From NCBI RefSeq assembly GCF_030272615.1, contig NC_081413.1:444811038-444875037 (forward strand): a stretch of DNA of 64,000 nucleotides. The letters run 5' to 3'. The first letter of the stretch is position 1. Every line of letters begins with the position of its first letter. The notes beneath the pieces are model-generated. The model was not told where the DNA came from and did no database searches. It was given only the letters and a program-made list of their open reading frames with translations. Source of the DNA: Cryptomeria japonica. Taxonomy: Eukaryota; Streptophyta; Pinopsida; Cupressales; Cupressaceae. The position numbers and the translations under genes are program-made. Below, piece by piece: positions 57,765-64,000 of this stretch.

Positions 57765-57957
57765 ATCTATACTTTCCTTTAAGTGATTACAGTGTTGGAA
57801 TGGATTTGGATCACCCTTTACAGTGATTTCAATGTCATTGTACGACAATTTGACACATTGATTAAATGTTGATGGTACAACTTGCATGGTGTGAATCCAT
57901 CGACAGCCCAATAACATGTTGTACCCTAGTTCTCTATCCAACACCTGGAAAGTAACC
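57765..57957 (-). pseudogene. Duplicated fragment of F protease region
   Basis: On the minus strand it reads LDRELGYNMLLGCRWIHTMQ and GDPNPFQHCNHLKESID, nearly identical to 60812-61004. It is F's own sequence to the right of array I, present a second time because of a ~3-kb tandem duplication. The match to the right-hand copy ends at about 57955. Confidence 0.85.
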
Positions 57958-60811
57958 TCTATTGCATTGGTTTTGTCATTGATGCCAACACTTAGCAACA
58001 CTTATCCTTCTGGAGATCTTTGCTTATGTTCACCGGCAAGTTCAGTTACTTATGCACAATCACTGGTATCTGTTTCACCGGTAGGTTATATTGTTCACTG
58101 GCACTAAGGATGACTTGTTATCATCTGGAGATAACTTGGTTATGTCAAAGACATGGTTTGGACACTTGGTTTCGATGATTTTTTTATTGGTCTAATCGGG
58201 TTGACATATTTTCTGTTATCGGCAAATTGGTCTAGGTTATGGAATGACATGCATTATCTATTCTAGATCAGCACGACATGTTATGGAGATGGTTTAATCA
58301 ATTGGTATTATTTTTGAGCTGACATGATGCATCGCATCTTGACTTACTTGTTCTAATTGATTTTATTATAATATTCTTAGTGAGCTGACCTACACATTTG
58401 GTCTTAGGTTTTGGTATATATGTAAGATCTCATTTGTGAGATAAAGAGAGATATGTAAGGTTATGGTATTGTAACATGGTATGTGTGAATATTGAATATC
58501 ACATGAGCAGACCATAGAGAAGGGGGGAGTAGTTGGTATTTGTACCTAGTTCTATGAACTAGTTGTATCTGGTATTTGTATTGCTCTGCCATTTGATGTC
58601 AAAAGGGGAGAGATATCCATGGAAAAACATAAAAACATTATCCTTTGAGGACAAATTACTCATTGGGGGAGAGATTTTTACTCTCTGCATTTGTATTTTG
58701 TATTTCTAGTATTGATCTATTCTGGAGATTGTTGGTTTTTGGTTTTTGGCATTTTTTCTTTGGCACTTAGATGGTTGTTCAATCTTGTGTTGCCATTAAT
58801 GCCAAAGGGAGAGATTGTTGGTATTATGGATATTTTGCATTGGTTTTGTCATCGATGTCAACACTTATCAAGACTTATCCTTCTGGAGATCTTTGGTTAT
58901 GTTCACCGGCAAGTTCAATGACTTATATGCACAGTCACCGGTATCTGGTTCATCGACAGGCTATTGTTAACCTACACTAAAGATCACTTGTTATCATGCG
59001 GAGATCACTTGGTTATGTCAAAGACATGGTTTGGATACTTGGTTTTGATGATTTGGTTATTGGTCTAATCGAGTTGACATATTTGGTGTTACTGACAAAT
59101 TGGTCTAGGTTGTGGACCGACATGCATTATCTATTCCAGATCAACATGACACATTATGGAGATGGTTTAATCAATTGGTATTATTGTTGAGCCGACATGA
59201 TGCATCACATCTTGACTTACTTGTTTTAATTTATTTTATTGTAATATTCTTAGTGAGCTGACCTACACATTTGGTCATAGGTTTTGGTATATATGTAAGA
59301 TCTCATTTGTGAGATAAAGAGAGATATGTAAGGTTATGGTATTTTAGCATGGTATGTGTGAATATTGAAGATCATATGAGAAGACCATAGAGAATGGGGG
59401 AGTAGTTTGTATTTGTAATTAGTTCTATGAACTGGTTGTATCTAGTATTTGTATTGCTTTGGCATTTAATATCAAAGGGGGAGAGATATATATGGAGAAA
59501 CATAAAAACATTATCCTTTGGGGAAAGATTACTCATTGGGGGAGAGATATCTATAAAAAAACATAAAAAAATTATCCTTTAGGGAGAGATTACTCATTGG
59601 GGGAGAGGTTTTTACTCTCTGAATTTGTATTTTGTATTCTTGGTATTGATCTATTCTGGGGATTGTTGGTTTTTGGTTTTTGGCATTTTTGCTTTGGCAC
59701 TTAGATGGTTTTTCCATCTTGTGTTGCCATTAATGCCAAAGGGGGAGATTGTTCATATTATTGATATGTTGCATTGGTTTTTTCATTGATGTCAACACTT
59801 ATCAACACTTATCCTTCTGGAGATCTTTGGTTATGTTCACCAGCAAGTTTAGTGACTTATGCACAGTCACCAGTATCTGGTTCACCGGTAGGTTATATTG
59901 TTCACCGGCACTAAGGATGACTTGTTATCATCTGGAGATCACTTGGCTATGTCAAAGACATGGCTTGGACACTTGGTTTTGATGATTTGGTTATTGGTCT
60001 AATCGGTTTGACATATTTGTTGTTACCGGCAAATTGGTCTAGGTTATGGAACAACACGTGTTATCTATTCCAGATCAACACGACATGTTATGGAGATGGT
60101 TTAATCAATTGGTATTATTATTGAGCCAACATGATGCAATGCATCTTGACTTACTTGTTGTAATTGATTTTATTGTAATATTCTTAGTGAGCCGACCTAC
60201 ACATTTGGTCTTAGGATTTGGTATATATGTAATATCTCATTTGTGAGATAAAGAGAGATATGTAAGGTTATGGTATTGTAACATGGTATGTGCAAATATT
60301 GAAGATCATATGAGCAGACCACAGAGAAGGTTCAAGGAAGGTTTGAAGGAGATAATCAGAGCTTAACTAGTACTGAATCCAGCATTGCAGATGCTATGTT
60401 GAGGAGTACATTATCATTGGATTTAATCATCCAATTATAGTCAATGTGAATCCTATTTTGTGATTGAGCGGTGAGCTCTAGGCGGTTGTCCTTTCTGCAT
60501 GTGTAAACCCCATTTGTATACACATACTATCTATAGTAGTATCATCTGATTGTGGGTAAGGTTTCCCACCATGATTTTTCCCCTTATAGGGTTTCCACGT
60601 ACAAATCTCTATGTTATGTTTTGTGGATGTTGTTTCTCTTTCTATTTCATGCATTAAGTTTCACTGATATTGATATTAACTATTAATCTATTTACCGGCA
60701 TTAAGTTTGGTTTACCGGTATTAAGTATCAAGTTTGATTAAGCTATATTTGGGTTGAAATTATTAGACAACTAATTCACCACCCCCTCTCAGTATCCTCT
60801 GGGTCCTAACA
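57958..60811 (+). repeat. Second copy of array I, from tandem duplication
   Basis: It holds head 1' (57961-58815, lacking its first ~18 bases), head 2' (58816-59749) and a full LTR (59750-60811). Each corresponds to the element in the same place of 54925-57764, including the TGTTCATATTA start of the full LTR and the repeated purine block in head 2'. The spacing between equivalent points near the right edge is 3,047 bases. The left end lacks both the TG start and the target duplication, which shows it arose by duplication and not by a second insertion. Confidence 0.88.
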
Positions 60812-61312
60812 ATCTATACTTGCCTTTAAGTGATTACAGTGTTGGAATGGATTTGGATCACCCTTTACAGTGATTTCAATGTCATTATATGGGAATTTGA
60901 CACATTGATTAAATGTTGATGGTACAACTTGCATGGTGTGAATCCATGGGCAGCCCAGTAACATGTTGTACCCTAGTTCTCTGTCCAACACATGGAAAGT
61001 AATGTTTGTTGTTATAGGTCCTCTTTACACTGGTAGCGTAACTATACCTTTTGAGGGACACTTTTCATCATCATATGCTTTGATTTTTATTCTCTTTGAA
61101 GAATCAATGTGAAGCTCAGAATATCCGAATGCCTTAACCAGCTTTAATGTACTAATGTTGAGACCAGCTCCTCCATCTATAACTACTCTTATGATTCTTC
61201 TCTTATGTATGTAAGCTTCTATATGTAGCGGGTTGTTATGGATAAGTCTATCACTAGGATTATCATGTTTTGTGAATGCAATGTGGGTGCCCTGTGTCAA
61301 ATTCCCCACCAT
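60812..61312 (-). pseudogene. Element F aspartic protease, broken
   Basis: On the minus strand 61025-61312 contains PLHIEAYIHKRRIIRVVIDG followed by GAGLNISTLKLV. The VIDGGAGLNI core is the active-site region of the retropepsin-like protease of Tat-type elements, where the second residue is often Gly. A stop near 61025 precedes the C-terminal half, LDRELGYNMLLGCPWIHTMQ (60806-60991). It would cut the polyprotein. Array I lies just downstream. Confidence 0.8.
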
Positions 61313-62450
61313 GGATTAAAAGGCATTTTCATCTATATTTATATCCACTACTGAATCTTGAAGTGCTTTGTCCAGTATAGCTTTATGAGTTGGGGATATA
61401 CATAATAGTTCAAATAGTGATATTTGTGCTGAATGTTTTCTTGAGTTGCTCAACAATATTATAAGTCCGTACTACTGGTGGTGGGTTTGATGGTACTCCT
61501 TGTAAAGTTACTTTAGATTTGTGATTAACTATTGCACAGTCTCTGTCTCTGGGAGTTATCGTGATTGTAGCCAATGTATCATCTCTTATGAAGGAACTGT
61601 CTGTAACATATGTTGTGTTATCAAGTTTTATGTCGTATCCCTCCCTATAGTCATCATGTGCAAGTTTGACATCCATGATATGTGCTATAAGTTAATCTTC
61701 AAACCATCCCGAATGAAATGTTTCTTCATGCCCCTAGCCCATAAGAAAGAGATTCTCGTCTTCATCATATTTTGGTGCTTCTAACAACATGCAAATTTGG
61801 TAATCATCATTATGAGTCTCTTAATATTTCTCATCATTATCAAGTGCTTCTTGTGAATCATAGTTTACGAAATCTCTTGAGCTAATCGCATGAATAGTAT
61901 AGTCATAGGAGACTTTTGTGTAGTTAGTTGTATTATCCTGTGTACCTGATGTAGATGCCTTCCCTTTGTCATGTTTGACAAATGGATCCTTAAAGATAGT
62001 GTGAGTCGTGTTTTTGACATTTTGTTGGTACCAATCATGATGTCACCTTGATCGATCATGCCTTGGACTAAGTTTTTCAATTTATAGCAACTTGCACTTT
62101 TGTGACCTTTAGTACTATGATAGTCACATATATCACTATCATTCCACCATGTAGGTTTGAAAGGGCCTAGTTCTTATACTCTTACTTCTGGCAAAGTGAT
62201 CATGTTTATCTGTATCAACTTTTTTAACGTGGATTCAATAGGTTCCCCTAGAGGTGTGTAATTCCTTCTTGGAGCATTTACCCTTGGAAATATTGTGTTC
62301 ATAGTTTGTGCAGTGTTTACATTTGTCAAGACAGTGTTATTCTTTGTGTGCGAACTAAATGATTGACTTGGACCTTGTAAGGACAAAATCAGTTGAGTTT
62401 TGTTCACTGTACAGGTGTCTACAACACCATCGTTGGTCACATTTTTGTGT
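61313..62450 (-). pseudogene. Element F gag C-terminal part and linker, broken
   Basis: The minus strand reads APRRNYTPLGEPIESTLKKL (near 62230), then WWNDSDICDYHSTKGHKSAS followed by CYKLKNLVQ (about 62080-62150). This is the Cys/His segment typically found after the Gag domain in this group. Further pieces at 61410-61676 (ITPRDRDCAIVNHKSKVTLQ) lead into the protease. Stops and frame changes separate the pieces. Confidence 0.7.
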
Positions 62451-63200
62451 TTTGACCAAAATTTGGTTTTATCATTATTGTTGTTGTTGCCATATTTTAT
62501 GAGACCTTGTTCTACTAGTTTGTTCTCACACTTTAGGGATTTTCAATGATTTGTTTAAATGTGGTCAAACATTGCATTTGTATCCGGTACTTGATTTTAG
62601 GGATTAAGTTTTTTGTGAACATGTCAAAGTGCTCTGATTCTAGAATAATAGTCTTGCACCTCCTATATAGAGCTCTCCATTGTTGTATGAAGGACGCAAA
62701 TGTTTCATTCTCGTATTGTTTTGCGGCACATAAGTCCATCAAAGTGACTGGGGTTACAATGTTATGCGAGAAGCTAGCAACAAAGTGTTCAGCTAATTCA
62801 CCCCATGATGTGATGGTTGGTGGTAAATGTGAAAACCACTCCAAGGTTGAGCCTCCCAGACTTTTAGGAAACAATCTCATTAGATAAGTGTCTTCAGTTG
62901 CAACCTCTATATATATCGTAAAAAACTCTCTGATGTGATCTCTAGGATCACCTTTCCCTAGATATCTGTCAAATTTTGTCATTTGAAAATATTATGGGAG
63001 AGGTGGCATGTATAATGTGTGATCAAAAGGATAAGGACGTAAACCTGTATTGTGTAGCTCTTTTTATCATTACCAAATTGCATAGTTGTCATCTATTGTT
63101 GTAGATTCTGTACTTGTTGGGATAGAATATCCGTTTGAGTCAGAGGTACACTTTGTGCATGTATATTTCCCACAAAAGGATTCATGGTAGTATAACTAGG
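62451..63200 (-). pseudogene. Element F gag, broken
   Basis: The core 62533-62982 is a clear Ty3/gypsy Gag: TKFDRYLGKGDPRDHIREFF, LMRLFPKSLGGSTLEWFSHL, SWGELAEHFVASFSHN and ENETFASFIQQWRALYRRC. This is the structural protein of the particle. Upstream, a Gln-rich N-terminal part (63050-63200, QQHPSYTTMNPFVGN) is separated from the core by stops. Confidence 0.88.
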
Positions 63201-63492
63201 ATGTTGTTGAAAGGTACCATAATAGATCCTAACAATATTCCTAATGAATGTGTGATCCTAACAGAGTGATTGCATGACTGTGTAAAGGCATTTGCATGAT
63301 GGGTTCTGCATGAATGCGTAACCTGGTCTGCTCGATTGTTTGAGCCTGTCTATGTGATTGCGTGATGATGTAAACACGATTGTGTGATTCAGAATTTGTT
63401 CTACAAATCCATACAAACCTGCAAAAAATTTAAAAAATCCATACAATCTGCAAGATTACACAAAAGAAAAAATGAGGTTAAATTGTTGTTAG

Positions 63493-63510
63493 TTCACGTC
63501 GGGTTCACCA
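63493..63510 (-). promoter_or_regulatory. Primer-binding site of element F, not initiator-Met
   Basis: The minus strand reads TGGTGAACCCGACGTGAA, three bases from the LTR end. It is the same site as in E with one substitution. The tRNA is not identified. Confidence 0.8.
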
Positions 63511-63513
63511 AAA

Positions 63514-64000
63514 TGTTGCATGTATAAATTCATCTAATGTAAAGAAAACTAGGAATACCAAGGAAATCATGAATCCTTGTCCTAATTAGAATTCAAACAA
63601 ACAAAACAATAGAATAATGCAAACAATCAAATAGGAATGTAAATATTCAATAAAAATCCCCTATTCCTAGACTGCATATAGCTTCCATTTCTCTTCTCCT
63701 CTTTGTGGTATGGTGGCTCTTAGATATTGTGTTGGCAACCTGTAATTGACACAAAGATTCAAAGTTCACGATTCAAAGGAATTATGAGGAATTGAATGCT
63801 CAATTTATTGATTATTGGAGAGGATTGAATGAAAGGTGGAACAAAATGATTAAGAGGTGGAACTCAGGTGAGCTCACATGCTGATTGATAGTTGAACTGC
63901 TAAGTTGGAGGTGAAACATAATAGATTAAATAGATTAATTGAGTCAACTAATTGAGAAAAAGTTGACTGAAGGATGAAAAAGAATGATTGGTTGAAATAA
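63514..64000 (-). repeat. 5' LTR of element F, cut by the window end
   Basis: The terminal 487 bases match 46639-47150 closely (TGTTGCATGTATAAATTC versus TGTCGCATGTATAAATTC). A few substitutions and small indels separate them. The remaining ~770 bases, with the promoter, lie outside the window. Confidence 0.9.

Larger units (their letters stand above)
46639..64000 (-). mobile_element. Element F: Ty3/gypsy Tat-type retrotransposon, runs off the window
   Basis: Read on the minus strand: 5' LTR (63514 to beyond 64000), primer site (63493-63510), gag, protease, reverse transcriptase, RNase H, a second archaeal-type RNase H, integrase, long 3' region, polypurine tract (47896-47909) and 3' LTR (46639-47895). 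RT before integrase marks Ty3/gypsy. The second RNase H is the established mark of the Tat group. The pol region is split by array I and its duplication (54925-60811). Many stops make it inactive. It lies within element H; the 5 bases before it are CAAAG, and the matching copy lies outside the window. Confidence 0.92.

Noticed and set aside
55034-60246. Many plus-strand frames of 60-100 codons repeated along this region
   Set aside because: They recur because the LTR heads of array I recur. They start and stop at different places between copies and cross LTR boundaries.

Overview
The window looks like a piece of a large, repeat-rich plant nuclear genome. A gymnosperm is my best guess, inferred from the dense nest of old, long LTR retrotransposons, the low G+C and the absence of any intact gene. 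I see no rRNA gene, tRNA gene, CRISPR array or functional host gene. Almost every base from 669 to 64000 belongs to an LTR retrotransposon or to a fragment of one. I name the elements A to J for reference; these are my labels.

Left part (1-23683). Element A is a degraded minus-strand Ty1/copia element: LTR 13610-14818, pol 9606-13550, other LTR 8127-9109 plus a detached tip at 669-755. Its 3' LTR is split by element B (756-8126, minus), which has copia-like LTR and gag remnants but no pol. In place of pol, B carries a long unidentified ORF (about 3640-6905). Element C (15308-22882, plus) is a structurally complete copia element with both LTRs. Its gag-pol reads in one frame but carries eight nonsense codons. 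C interrupts an older unidentified coding-like remnant (14819-15307 and 22883-23683).

Middle and right part (23684-64000) is one deep nest. Copia element G (LTR from 23684, gag fragment to 42948) contains copia element D (24339-42318, target duplication GATAT). D contains element E (27008-37678, target duplication GGTAA). E is a young element with identical-length LTRs, no pol, and a large Gln/Pro/Ser-rich ORF. G's gag is also interrupted by copia element H (from 42949). H's LTR holds a solo gypsy-type LTR, J (43522-44697). H's protease region holds F (46639 to beyond 64000, minus), a Ty3/gypsy element of the Tat type with two RNase H domains. F contains I (54925-57764, target duplication ATCTA), a pol-less array of copia LTR heads. 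Most of I and adjacent F sequence was then duplicated in tandem (to about 61002).

How they relate. A, B, C, D, G, H and I share LTR architecture, an initiator-Met-type primer site where one is visible, and a polypurine tract set in a conserved potential hairpin. E, F and J share a different LTR start (TGTAGACACC), and E and F share a non-initiator primer site. B and E look like non-autonomous elements that would depend on A/H-like and F-like partners respectively. The most interesting signals are the conserved fold around the plus-strand primer, the two pol-less elements with large unknown ORFs, the multi-headed LTR array, and the near-identical insertion position of E and F in two different copia hosts.
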